Of a DNA stretch of 64,000 bases, positions 17,337 to 26,668 are shown in pieces. The DNA lies in the NCBI RefSeq assembly GCF_000724545.1, contig NZ_JHBV01000014.1, forward strand, positions 186,001 to 250,000, written 5' to 3'. The position numbers were made by a program, and so were the translations under genes. Each line of letters opens with the position of its first letter. Position 1 is the stretch's first letter. The notes below the pieces were generated by a model that was not told the origin of the DNA, ran no database searches, and was given only the letters and a program-made list of their open reading frames with translations. This DNA comes from Aureispira sp. CCB-QB1 (GTDB lineage: Bacteria > Bacteroidota > Bacteroidia > Chitinophagales > Saprospiraceae).

Positions 17337-18773
17337 ATGCAAAATCGCTATTCGAGGCATTTAATTCACCTTTTTAAGCAGCCTCAACGCCTTAAGTCTG
17401 CCGAATTAGTAGGGGCTGTACAAGCTCAAATTCCCGCAGAGTTTAACCCCAAAGATTGGTTAAGTTATCTATTACATGTAGATGCTGAGCTAGAACATAG
17501 CCTAATGGTGCAGTATCTCTATGCTGCTTATAGTTTGGGAGGTCCTCAAGTACTAGATAAGTACAAAGCCAAGGTTCATGCTTGGCAAGAAATCGTATTG
17601 GGAATCGCCAAAGAAGAAATGGGGCATTTTGTTTCTGTCCAAAATGTACTGCGCTTGATAGGAGCGCCTTTAAATTTTAATCGTCAAGATTTTCCATGGG
17701 ATTCTGTTTTGTATCCCTTTGAATTTAAGCTAGAACCTTTCTCAAAAGACTCGTTGGCCAAGTACGTGTACGCAGAATCACCAGAAAACTGGCTGAATGA
17801 TACAGATGGAGATGACGATGAGATGAAAGAAATCAAGGCAGAAATAAAAGCAGTTATTAATACAGAAGAAAATCATGGCGATCCTATTAGTGTATTGTTT
17901 AAGCAGATATTAGCAATTATAGAGGACGATCAACTAATTCCAGATGATGTGTTTTTATCAGGTACTTATCCTTTTCAAGCGAAGTTTGATGAATGGGGTA
18001 GAGGATATAAAGGAGGAGCAAGAGGAAATAGTTCGGGGGCAAATCCTCAAGGAACTCCAGATGTATTAGTAGCTCCTTTACTTTCTAGAACAGATGCCAT
18101 CACAGCTTTGAATAAAATTGCAGAACAAGGAGAAGCAATGGAGGAAGTTGATGGCGAAGATTCTCACTTCGAACGATTTTTAACCATATACAAAGAATGG
18201 CGCAAGATGCCACAAGATTTTGAGCCTACTAGACCCGTTGCAACCAATCCTACCGTCAACGAAACAGTGGCAGATCCTACTTATTCACCCTCCGAAGGTC
18301 TGGATACTGATAGCAAAATTGATGTTATTACAAATCCAGTCGCAAAGACGTGGGGAAATTTATTTAATGTCCGTTATAGAATGTTGTTGACATTCTTGAC
18401 ACATAGCTTTTTGTTGGATGGCGGCTTTAATAATTCTGGAGCTTATTCTCCTAGAGGAACAATTATTCATGCAACATTTGGAGAAATGTATAACCTTCGA
18501 GGAATTGCAGGAGTTCTAGTTCAACTTCCTATTGCAGTAGGTTCTTCAACTATGGCAGGCCCACCATTTTTAACACCATATACGATGGAATTACCATTGG
18601 GAGAAATAAGTCGATGGAAAGTACATCAAGATTTGGTTCAAGCTTCCAAACCGCTTATTGAAGAACTGTTATTGACCGCGGATGAGCAACATAAAAAATA
18701 TTTATATTCTCTAAAGGAAGCGGATGAGAATTTTCAAAAAATTGCTATGGCTATTATTAATGTTCCTGCTTAA
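17337..18773 (+). CDS. Ferritin-like (VioB/RebD C-terminal type, PF12902) protein
   Basis: Protein of 478 residues. The first half is a ferritin-like four-helix domain: HVDAELEHSLMVQYLYAAYSL at about residues 47-67 and WQEIVLGIAKEEMGHFVSVQNVLRLIG at 83-109. The carboxylate/His ligands (Glu51/Glu53, His54, Glu85, Glu94, His97) are placed as in a diiron site. The pattern matches the ferritin-like domain of iminophenyl-pyruvate dimer synthase proteins (VioB, RebD, StaD). The reaction here is unknown. It starts the cluster, 150 nt before the LodA-like oxidase gene and on the same strand, which suggests a linked oxidative role such as supplying or consuming an imine or peroxide. No signal peptide is present. 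Confidence 0.8.
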   Translation: MQNRYSRHLIHLFKQPQRLKSAELVGAVQAQIPAEFNPKDWLSYLLHVDAELEHSLMVQYLYAAYSLGGPQVLDKYKAKVHAWQEIVLGIAKEEMGHFVSVQNVLRLIGAPLNFNRQDFPWDSVLYPFEFKLEPFSKDSLAKYVYAESPENWLNDTDGDDDEMKEIKAEIKAVINTEENHGDPISVLFKQILAIIEDDQLIPDDVFLSGTYPFQAKFDEWGRGYKGGARGNSSGANPQGTPDVLVAPLLSRTDAITALNKIAEQGEAMEEVDGEDSHFERFLTIYKEWRKMPQDFEPTRPVATNPTVNETVADPTYSPSEGLDTDSKIDVITNPVAKTWGNLFNVRYRMLLTFLTHSFLLDGGFNNSGAYSPRGTIIHATFGEMYNLRGIAGVLVQLPIAVGSSTMAGPPFLTPYTMELPLGEISRWKVHQDLVQASKPLIEELLLTADEQHKKYLYSLKEADENFQKIAMAIINVPA

Positions 18774-18923
18774 CATGACTAGGGGTATTGCATGAGTACT
18801 TCGTAGTTGCTTATTAGTAAGATATGTTTTTATTTGCTTTTGGTGGTAAAAGGAATGATAATCAGTCTAATAAGGTTTTTAGTGAACTGTTGTTAATTAA
18901 ACACACCCAATAAATGTAAAAAA

Positions 18924-21191
18924 ATGAAAATTATAGATATAAGAATATTGCCCCCTATTGCTATCGGTCGACTTGGTTCTGCTACAGAGCCTTTAGCAGC
19001 TTTTGATTTGGAAGTATCGGAAACCAAACCACTTGATTTTAGAACGATTATTCCTAAAGAAACACTCAATGTAAATCCGACGACAGGAGTTATTGAAGCC
19101 TATCTGCCTGAACAAATTGTTTTTAAAGATTCTACAGGCTTAGGCGATTCTGCGGGGAAAATTCATCCTGTGGCACCATTTTTAGAAGTTTTTGTGATTA
19201 CCGATCAAGATGAAAATACGCTAGTTCCTTTAACAGAAGCATTGTTGGAAGAGGCTGGCTTAACATTGAGCAATCTCTCTTGGCATGTTGATGTGGCCAA
19301 TATCAAATTATATAGGAGAACTCAAAATGTAGCAGATAAGATCAATGCTCAAATCAACAATATTACGACACATGAGCGAATGGAGTTGAAGGGATTGTGT
19401 GATAACTTTTTGGCAGGGAAATATTTGCCATTAGGAACAGTACAGTTCATCCAACCGACAGAAGATTTTCCAGAAATTAGATTTAGGTACACCCCTGGTC
19501 CAGGAAAAGTTTATGGGGCTTCTAAAACGAGAATATCTGGCGAGACGATGACAGAAGAAAAAGACCCTATTTATGAACAAATGGGAGATGCTTTTCTCAT
19601 TTATGATAAAACAAAAGATTGGTTTGGCTATACAGAAGGCAATCAAGAAAGACCTATTTTAACTAATCCTGCTATGATTTTTGCAGGGTATGATGATGCT
19701 ACAAATGGTACCCGTGTGAGTTGGGGATATTTGGATGATGAATGTGATGGGTTTATTTCTGTACATTTAGACTTAGGACAAGGTGATATTCTAAAGGCTC
19801 GAACTCATATTAGTGCTGGTCCGCCAGCCTTTGCGCCTGATACATTGCCTGTTCGTGTTGTTACAGATGAAATTGAGCAAATATTAAAAGGTCCCATAGT
19901 GCAAGAGCCCGTGTCTATAGAAGAAGCAGAAGACATTATTCGTCGTGCTCTGGAAACGGTTCGATTGATGAATACGGCTATTATGAATGGCAATGCATAC
20001 AACGGCAAATACAATACAGCAAGTACAATGGTGCGCCAAGATTCTAATGATTTTAATAGAATGTATGAGCCTATTATGGCTACTTCCTTGGTCGATAACT
20101 TAGCTGTTCGAGCAATTCATGAGCGAGTGTTCAATGGAATTAGTACTGGCTTATCACCTTGGTTTGATAATGCAATTAGACGACCAGATAAAATTGGGGA
20201 TTTGTCGGATGAAGAACGTCGAAAAATGCCTGGGTTGATGCGGGGTGCAGATGGGAGAGCGCTGTGTTTTACGCATCGACAAATTGATACGATTATTAAG
20301 GCAGCTGCTAACGCTATGTTTAAGGAAGCTAGTGAGCAGTTAAATCAGACTTGCCGAACCATTCCTGTATCCGACCTCCAAAGCCAATTGCATTATAGAG
20401 GTAAAGGAAATCCTTTTTCTATCTTACCTAGGTCGGCTATTTCCAACTGTTTCCCTGGCTTAGAATTTGATTTTAGAAATCTATGGCGACGTGCTTTTAA
20501 AGGCTTGACTTTGATTGAGAACAATAATTTTGTTATTGAAGGAGAAGGAGAATTGGAACGTTTGAAATATCATCGCTTAGTTGGTATCAATGGAAAACCA
20601 ACGATGGTACCAACAACAGGACCTACTATGCCTGGTAGTGGAAATGTGTCTTTGATGACAAAAGAGAATCCTAATGGCGTTTCATTTATGGAGTGGTCCA
20701 ATAATTTAGCGGCAATTTTGCAGTTGCAAGGGCAAGAAGTGGAGTGTTATTTTACCAAAGAAGAGTCTAACGAAGAGATTGTTGTTGAAGCCAAAGATTT
20801 GAATGTTAATAATAATGCGTTGGAGCTACATGTATTAACTGTCAATACCTTTTTTGAAGATAACAGTGCTGCGTTTACAGAAGATATCTTAGAGCCAGGA
20901 GAATTAACGCAAGGTCTTTGTGCCCCTTGGCAAAATGATTATAGAGAGTGTGCTTGTTATTATTGGGCTGCTAGCCGTCCAGATTATGTCAATGTCGAGC
21001 CTGATAAAGATGGTTTAAGCAAGGGCGATAATTGGATGTCTAAAAAACGTAGTGGTAGTTATATTCCTGACGATAGGGTGGATTCCCGATTGTTAACTTA
21101 CGATGATTTGTTTATGAATTGGGAAGGTGAGTTGCAATTTATCGTTAGAGGAAAGGATGCCTTAGGTTCTAATGACAATAAAGAAGCATAA
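18924..21191 (+). CDS. LodA/GoxA-like oxidase, candidate cysteine-tryptophylquinone (CTQ) enzyme
   Basis: Protein of 755 residues. The opening (RILPPIAIGRLGSATEPLAAF) matches the LodA-family start, where a PAIG.ARLG-type strand leads the N-terminal domain. LodA and GoxA oxidise lysine or glycine using a quinone made from a Cys and a Trp of the same chain. Candidate cofactor residues are Cys509 in SNCFPGLEFDF and Trp669 in CAPWQNDYRECACYYW; the latter stretch, with AASRPDYVN after it, resembles the conserved LodA C-terminal block. Residue assignment is inferred, and the Cys-Trp separation (160) is larger than in LodA. No signal peptide. The next two genes encode plausible cofactor-maturing enzymes. 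Substrate unknown. Confidence 0.78.
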   Translation: MKIIDIRILPPIAIGRLGSATEPLAAFDLEVSETKPLDFRTIIPKETLNVNPTTGVIEAYLPEQIVFKDSTGLGDSAGKIHPVAPFLEVFVITDQDENTLVPLTEALLEEAGLTLSNLSWHVDVANIKLYRRTQNVADKINAQINNITTHERMELKGLCDNFLAGKYLPLGTVQFIQPTEDFPEIRFRYTPGPGKVYGASKTRISGETMTEEKDPIYEQMGDAFLIYDKTKDWFGYTEGNQERPILTNPAMIFAGYDDATNGTRVSWGYLDDECDGFISVHLDLGQGDILKARTHISAGPPAFAPDTLPVRVVTDEIEQILKGPIVQEPVSIEEAEDIIRRALETVRLMNTAIMNGNAYNGKYNTASTMVRQDSNDFNRMYEPIMATSLVDNLAVRAIHERVFNGISTGLSPWFDNAIRRPDKIGDLSDEERRKMPGLMRGADGRALCFTHRQIDTIIKAAANAMFKEASEQLNQTCRTIPVSDLQSQLHYRGKGNPFSILPRSAISNCFPGLEFDFRNLWRRAFKGLTLIENNNFVIEGEGELERLKYHRLVGINGKPTMVPTTGPTMPGSGNVSLMTKENPNGVSFMEWSNNLAAILQLQGQEVECYFTKEESNEEIVVEAKDLNVNNNALELHVLTVNTFFEDNSAAFTEDILEPGELTQGLCAPWQNDYRECACYYWAASRPDYVNVEPDKDGLSKGDNWMSKKRSGSYIPDDRVDSRLLTYDDLFMNWEGELQFIVRGKDALGSNDNKEA

Positions 21192-21192
21192 A

Positions 21193-22572
21193 ATGGAAAC
21201 TAAGTCATATTCAAAAGGCGCTTCATTGAATTTATTAGCACAAAAAATGGCAGGACATATTGCAACGGCTGCACAACCTAAAACACCTCAAATACACCTT
21301 ATTGAGGGGGCAAAAGGACAGCAACTGTTTGTACCCAATGGTAGCCAACTTATTGATGTTGATTTTTCAACAGCTGAGCGTCTAAAAAAAATGATGCAAT
21401 TACAGGACCAGCAAGCAATTCAATACGAATTGCTTGCCTTGGGCGTGGACATGAGGACAAAAATAAACGATACTGCTTTAAAAGAACCGCCACTGCGTGC
21501 TTTGTCGTTGGCAATGGCACAAAAATGCAATCTAGGTTGTTCCTATTGCTATGCTGATCAAGGAGATTTTGGAGGACCATCTAAGAATATGTCCTTAGAA
21601 ATGGCCTTACAGTCGATTGATATGTTGATCAATGGTGCCAACAAAGGCGACACAGTACAGCTAACGTTTTTGGGGGGAGAACCCTTAATGAATCGGGTTG
21701 GTCTTCGTTTGGCAACAGAGTATGCTGCTAATTTAGCAGAACAAAAACAGGTGAACGTTAATTTTTCAACGACATCTAATGGAACGCTAATTCGAGACGA
21801 GGATATACAGTTTTTTGAGGAGTACGGTTTTGCAATTACGATTAGTTTAGATGGACTAAAAGAGGCACATGATCGTTTGCGGCCTTTAAAAAACGGCAAG
21901 GGGACTTATGAGCAAATTATGACAAAAATACGCCCTTTGTTAAGCGCACAACGCAAAATGCAGGTATCGGCAAGAGTGACTGTGACGGCTGAAAATTTAG
22001 GTTTGGCAACGGTATTGGATGAGTTTATCAATATGGGGTTTCATAGCGTTGGCTTTTCTCCTCTACTAAATGCTAGCAATGGGAAAAAGGAAATGAGCAA
22101 AAAAGATTTGGAAGTTTTATTGACCAATATGATAGAATGCGGGCTGAGGTTTGAACAAGCTGTACTTCAAGGCAAACGATACCCATTCTTGAATATGATC
22201 AATGCTTTTAAGGAAATTAGCAACGGAACACATCGTCCTTACCCTTGTGGAGCAGGAGCAGGATATATGGGCGTTTCGGCAGATGGAGATTTGTATGCTT
22301 GTCATCGTTTTGTTAATGAAGAAAGTGGTGCTATGGGAAGTATCCAAGAAGGAATTAACAGCGAATGGCAGCACAAATGGCTTCATGATAGGCACGTACA
22401 CCAACAGTCACCTTGTACAGAATGTTGGGCTCGTTACCTCTGTGGCGGAGGTTGTCATCATGAGGTAATTGAAAAAGGAAGAGTGGCTTGTGATTATATA
22501 AGAGGATGGTTGCATTTTGCCATTCAATCTTACGAACGTGTTCATCGTTTGATGCCTAATTGGAACAAATAA
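21193..22572 (+). CDS. Radical SAM/SPASM maturase, linked to the LodA-like oxidase
   Basis: I place the start at the ATG at 21193, right after the oxidase stop; an in-frame ATG at 21172 would add seven residues and overlap the oxidase gene. From 21193 the protein has 459 residues. It carries the radical SAM cluster motif CNLGCSYC (Cys112, Cys116, Cys119), LGGEP and a TSNGTLI strand. Its C-terminal SPASM domain has an isolated Cys (PCGAGAGYMGV), another in YACHRF, then CTECWARYLCGGGC and a last Cys in VACDYI, giving sites for two auxiliary clusters. This pattern resembles QhpD and other peptide-modifying SPASM enzymes. The likely role is to crosslink or otherwise mature a protein; the oxidase is the obvious target. 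Confidence 0.88.
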   Translation: METKSYSKGASLNLLAQKMAGHIATAAQPKTPQIHLIEGAKGQQLFVPNGSQLIDVDFSTAERLKKMMQLQDQQAIQYELLALGVDMRTKINDTALKEPPLRALSLAMAQKCNLGCSYCYADQGDFGGPSKNMSLEMALQSIDMLINGANKGDTVQLTFLGGEPLMNRVGLRLATEYAANLAEQKQVNVNFSTTSNGTLIRDEDIQFFEEYGFAITISLDGLKEAHDRLRPLKNGKGTYEQIMTKIRPLLSAQRKMQVSARVTVTAENLGLATVLDEFINMGFHSVGFSPLLNASNGKKEMSKKDLEVLLTNMIECGLRFEQAVLQGKRYPFLNMINAFKEISNGTHRPYPCGAGAGYMGVSADGDLYACHRFVNEESGAMGSIQEGINSEWQHKWLHDRHVHQQSPCTECWARYLCGGGCHHEVIEKGRVACDYIRGWLHFAIQSYERVHRLMPNWNK

Positions 22573-22575
22573 ACT

Positions 22576-23985
22576 ATGGATAAGTATCAATCTAAATACG
22601 ATATAGCTGTGATTGGGGGAGGTCCAGCAGGCTCTACAATAGCCCATCAATTGACTCAATTTGGGTATAAGGTGCTGTTGTTGGAAAAAGCGGCGTTCCC
22701 CCGTCCACATATCGGCTTATCTTTGAGTGCAGGAATTCTGCATTGGTTGGATTTGTTGGAGATTAGAGATATTGTGGCTGCCAAAGGATTTGTTAGTGCT
22801 AAAGAATCGAAGTTGCTGTGGGCAAGCGAACATATTGTTGACAAAAATTTTGATACTGATAAAGCAGGGTGGCACGTTGATCGGGGTGTTTTTGACGAAA
22901 TTTTGATGAATGCGGCAGTAAAAAAAGGAGTAGACCTCTTGCAAGGTTTTAAGCAGTTACAGTTGCAGTTAAGCCCAGAAGAACAGTGGGATATTAGTAT
23001 CAAAGACGCCACCAATAAAACGATAAACATTCAAGCGGACTTTCTTGTCGAGGCAAGTGGTCGAAAACCCGTTGTCAAGAATTCTATCAAAAAGGCATAT
23101 TTGACCAAAACATTGGCTACTTATGCTTATTGGAGATGCAATGAAGTTATGTGTGCAAACTCTTTTATTGAAGCGATTCCAAACGGTTGGGTTTGGGGAG
23201 CACCAGTATCGGAGTATGATTATTTGATGTGTGTATTTTCCGATGCTGATTTTATCAAAAAACATGCTTCTTTAAATCAATTTTATAACAAAAGTATTGA
23301 ATGTGCCTCATTATTTCCTGCTCAAAAGTATCACAGAAAAGACTCTATACTCAACACTTGTGATGCGACTGCTTATGTGGATAGCCAACCTATTTCTAAA
23401 CAATATATTAGGGTAGGTGATGCTGCATATTCTTTAGATCCAATAGCTTCACAAGGTGTACAGAAGGCTATTAAATCAGCTTTTCAAGGGGCTATTGTCG
23501 TGAATACTTTATTATCTCAGCCACAAAATGAGATGCTGGCAATTAATTATTACAAACAAGTTATTGATATAGAAGTTACCAAAAATCAAACGTGGACCAA
23601 AGCCTTTTACAACCAACATCAACAATTTAAACACCATTCTTTTTGGAAAACAAGGCAAACGTTCTTGACGGCTTCTGAGGTAGAAAATGAAACGGTTACT
23701 TTAAAAAAAACAGCTAAGTTAATTGTCAATAAAGAAGCAAGCATTCTATCAGTGCCTGTCTTAGGAGCAACTTACGTGCAAGAGGAAGAAGGAATTTATT
23801 TGCCTACGAATTTAGAGCCGTTTGTGTATGTACAAAATAAAGCCATCGTTCCTTTAATAAGGAAACTACACGATCATTACTTGATTGATTGTGTCAAAAT
23901 GATTGCTGCTTATATGCCGAATACGGCTCCTGTGAAAGTATTAGAGTGGCTTATTTATAATAAAATATTGTGCCCTAAACAATGA
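22576..23985 (+). CDS. LodB-like FAD-dependent oxidoreductase
   Basis: Flavoprotein of 469 residues of the tryptophan-halogenase/geranylgeranyl-reductase superfamily. The FAD dinucleotide motif is VIGGGPAGS (residues 12-20) and EK closes the second strand. HIGLSLSAGILHWL follows, and later GDAAYSLDPIASQGVQKAIKSA, the FAD pyrophosphate segment. Halogenases need a WxWxIP motif; I do not see one, so halogenation is unlikely. LodB (for LodA) and QhpG (for quinohemoprotein amine dehydrogenase) are flavoproteins of this kind needed to make CTQ. The gene starts 3 nt after the SPASM gene, so the two are cotranscribed. Proposed role: hydroxylation of the cofactor Trp of the LodA-like protein. Confidence 0.85.
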   Translation: MDKYQSKYDIAVIGGGPAGSTIAHQLTQFGYKVLLLEKAAFPRPHIGLSLSAGILHWLDLLEIRDIVAAKGFVSAKESKLLWASEHIVDKNFDTDKAGWHVDRGVFDEILMNAAVKKGVDLLQGFKQLQLQLSPEEQWDISIKDATNKTINIQADFLVEASGRKPVVKNSIKKAYLTKTLATYAYWRCNEVMCANSFIEAIPNGWVWGAPVSEYDYLMCVFSDADFIKKHASLNQFYNKSIECASLFPAQKYHRKDSILNTCDATAYVDSQPISKQYIRVGDAAYSLDPIASQGVQKAIKSAFQGAIVVNTLLSQPQNEMLAINYYKQVIDIEVTKNQTWTKAFYNQHQQFKHHSFWKTRQTFLTASEVENETVTLKKTAKLIVNKEASILSVPVLGATYVQEEEGIYLPTNLEPFVYVQNKAIVPLIRKLHDHYLIDCVKMIAAYMPNTAPVKVLEWLIYNKILCPKQ

Positions 23986-24007
23986 GATTGAATCATTTAA
24001 AAACGAT

Positions 24008-25159
24008 CTACTTAGGTTGAATGGTTTTGATTAATTTTCCAGCTTCTTCCAATACATCTTCTGTTTTGGCAAAACAAAAGCGGACAACTTTGTTGTCTAA
24101 ATTATTATGATAAAAGACAGAGATAGGAATGACCGCAACGCCATATTCTATGGTCATACGTTTGGCAAATTCTGTATCTGGTTCATCGCTAATAGCAGAG
24201 TAATCAGCTACTTGAAAATAAGTGCCTGCGCTAGGAATAAATTCAAAGGGACTGTCTTTGATTTTATCTAAAAATAAATCTCGCTTTTGTTGGAAAAAGT
24301 TAGCTAAGCCTAAATAGGTGCTTTCGTCTTCCAAGTAATCGGCAATGGCATATTGCATAGGAGTATTGGATGAAAAAACATCGAATTGGTGCACTTTTCG
24401 GAATTCGTACATTAAAGCTTCATCGGCGACAATATAACCTAATTTCCAACCTGTTGCATGCAAGGTTTTGCCAAAAGAATAGACCGCTAAGCTTCGTTTT
24501 CTCAAAGCGGGGTAGCTTAAAATAGAGCAATGCTTTTGACCATCATAAATCATGTGCTCATAGACCTCATCACTCAAAATTAAGATATTAGTATCCGCTA
24601 CTAATTTTTGTAAAGCTTGATAATCGTCATCTATTAAAATACTGCCCGAAGGATTGTGAGGCGTATTGAGGATAATCATTTTAGTTTTAGGAGTAATCAG
24701 TTGCCCAAACGCTTCCCAGTCAATTTTCCAATCAGGTGCTTTAATTTGATAGGGGACAACAATACCGCCTGCTAGTTGTATGCTTGGTTGGTAACAATCA
24801 TAAGCAGGTTCTACAATAATCACCTGGTCACCAGCATGCACAAAGGCATGAATGGTACTGAAAATAGCCTGAGTAGCGCCCGAAGTAATGTTGATTTCGG
24901 TTTTTGGGTTGTAGGCTACTTGATATAAATGCTCAATTTTATTTGCCAAGCGTTGTGTTAGAGTAGGAAGCCCTGTCATAGGACAATATTGATTATACCC
25001 ATTTTGAACGTAATGACTGACTAGATTTTTTAGCTTAGGGTCGCAGTCAAAGTTGGGGAATCCTTGAGATAAATTGATGGCATTGTGCTGATTAGCTAAG
25101 CCAGACATGACCGTGAATATGGTAGTTCCTAGATTGGGTAACTTAGATGTTATTTGCAT
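24008..25159 (-). CDS. PLP-dependent aminotransferase, YbdL/methionine-aminotransferase type
   Basis: Fold-type I aminotransferase of 383 residues. The N-terminus NLSQGFPNFDCDP is characteristic of kynurenine/methionine aminotransferases. ITSGATQAIF anchors the phosphate of PLP, NTPHNPSG and LSDEVYEHMIYDG are the usual cofactor contacts, and YSFGKTLHATGWKLGY contains the Schiff-base Lys. It transaminates methionine or aromatic amino acids with a 2-oxo acid in the cytosol. It is convergent with the flavoprotein gene (22-nt gap) and has no evident link to that cluster. Confidence 0.9.
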   Translation of the reverse strand: MQITSKLPNLGTTIFTVMSGLANQHNAINLSQGFPNFDCDPKLKNLVSHYVQNGYNQYCPMTGLPTLTQRLANKIEHLYQVAYNPKTEINITSGATQAIFSTIHAFVHAGDQVIIVEPAYDCYQPSIQLAGGIVVPYQIKAPDWKIDWEAFGQLITPKTKMIILNTPHNPSGSILIDDDYQALQKLVADTNILILSDEVYEHMIYDGQKHCSILSYPALRKRSLAVYSFGKTLHATGWKLGYIVADEALMYEFRKVHQFDVFSSNTPMQYAIADYLEDESTYLGLANFFQQKRDLFLDKIKDSPFEFIPSAGTYFQVADYSAISDEPDTEFAKRMTIEYGVAVIPISVFYHNNLDNKVVRFCFAKTEDVLEEAGKLIKTIQPK

Positions 25160-25386
25160 GGCAAAATATTAAACTATGGATAATTTTCTCAAAGTAGAGA
25201 TTTTGGATAGAAATTCATTAAGTTTAGGAGGAAAAATTTACAAGGTATTAAAATAGCTTAATCGTATTTTAGCCCTTTCGAATAGATGCTTTTATAAAAA
25301 ATTAGGAAACTCAATGGTACAAGTATTCTTGCAAGTTGAACATAAGAAATAGTTGAGAATACGAACGAACGAAAAAAAGAAAAAAT

Positions 25387-26424
25387 ATGGAAGTTAAAGC
25401 AAGTTTAATTAGTCAATTGCTAGGCGGGGAGTTGGTGGGAAACCCTGATGTGTTGGTCAGTAAGCCAGCAAAAATAGAAGCAGGAGAACCTGGTGCCATC
25501 AGTTTTCTAGGCAATATGAAATATGAATCGTATGTCTATACTTGTGACTCTTCTGTTATTTTGGTGCACAAAGATTTTGAACCCAAAGAAACTTTAAAGG
25601 CAACCTTAATCAAAGTTGATGACGTATATGCCAGTTTGAGTGTTTTGATGCAACACTTTAGCGATGCAATGGAGGCAGAGCAACAAAAGCAAATTTCTAA
25701 GCAGGCTTACATTGATGAAACAGCTGAAATAGGTGAGGGAGCAAGAATTGATGCCTTTGCTTATGTTGAAAAAGGTGCTAAAATTGGAAAAAATGTAACT
25801 ATTTACCCACACGTTTATGTCGGTGCCGATGTTGTGTTGGGGGATCATGTTACACTGCATTCGGGGGTAAAGATATATCGAGCTTGCCAATTGGGGGATC
25901 ATGTCACTATTCATGCGAATGCTGTTATTGGTAGTGATGGCTTTGGTTTTGCGCCACAAACAGATGGTTCGTACAAAAAAATTCCTCAATTAGGGATTGT
26001 TTTAATTGCCAATGAGGTGGAAATTGGAGCCAATACGGTTATTGATCGTGCTACGATGGATGCCACGGTAATAGAGGAAGGTGCAAAATTAGACAATTTA
26101 ATTCAGATAGCTCATAATGTTAGAGTAGGCAAACATACGGTATTGGCTTCGCAAGTAGGAGTCGCAGGGAGTACTCAGATTGGAGATAACTGTATGGTTG
26201 GAGGGCAAGCAGGTTTTGCAGGTCATTTAAAGATTGCCAATGGTACCAAAATTCAAGCGCAAAGTGGCTTGGCTCAGTCTGTTAAAAAAGAAAATACGGC
26301 TATTTGGGGATCACCTGCAATAGATTATAAGCAGTATTATCGTTGTGCTATTGTATTTAAAAATTTGCCTGAATTACAGAAGAAAGTAGATAAAATGGAA
26401 AAAGAGTGGATGAAGTTAAAATAA
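25387..26424 (+). CDS. lpxD: UDP-3-O-(3-hydroxyacyl)glucosamine N-acyltransferase
   Basis: LpxD of 345 residues, standard length. The N-terminal uridine-binding domain includes the family's AISFLGNMKYESYVY. From about residue 110 a left-handed beta-helix of hexapeptide repeats follows (IGEGARIDAFAYVEKGAKIG onward), with the catalytic-loop segment NLIQIAHNVRVGKHT containing the conserved His. It N-acylates UDP-3-O-acyl-glucosamine, the third step of lipid A synthesis. The lpxC/fabZ and lpxA genes lie 3.3 kb downstream on the same strand, with two unrelated genes interposed. Confidence 0.95.
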   Translation: MEVKASLISQLLGGELVGNPDVLVSKPAKIEAGEPGAISFLGNMKYESYVYTCDSSVILVHKDFEPKETLKATLIKVDDVYASLSVLMQHFSDAMEAEQQKQISKQAYIDETAEIGEGARIDAFAYVEKGAKIGKNVTIYPHVYVGADVVLGDHVTLHSGVKIYRACQLGDHVTIHANAVIGSDGFGFAPQTDGSYKKIPQLGIVLIANEVEIGANTVIDRATMDATVIEEGAKLDNLIQIAHNVRVGKHTVLASQVGVAGSTQIGDNCMVGGQAGFAGHLKIANGTKIQAQSGLAQSVKKENTAIWGSPAIDYKQYYRCAIVFKNLPELQKKVDKMEKEWMKLK

Positions 26425-26621
26425 TACTCAAGAGGTCTTTTTTGTATCGAAATGTATCTTTGTATTAATAGAGAGTTGTTTGTGTATTAGTTTGATTGTT
26501 AGGTTTTTAATGTTAGAGTTGTTGTGGTTGCTTTCTATTGATCATTGCTAATGTTAGAAGCTAAAGCTTCATTTATTTAACATAAAAATTGTTTGGGATT
26601 ATAATGCCTTGAAAAATAGCT

Positions 26622-26629
26622 TATCTTTG
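26622..26629 (+). promoter_or_regulatory. Promoter -7 box of the TPR lipoprotein gene
   Basis: TATCTTTG is an exact TAnnTTTG element 40 nt before the ATG at 26669. A second copy at 26455-26462, just after lpxD, has no gene directly behind it. The usual -33 TTG spacing is not clear for either. Confidence 0.5.
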
Positions 26630-26668
26630 TAACCAAAAAAAAGGAATCCTGTTCTTTATTTACCAATT

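Noticed and set aside
22576-23985. Tryptophan halogenase
   Set aside because: The superfamily FAD motifs are present, but the WxWxIP motif is not seen and the context points to a LodB-like role.
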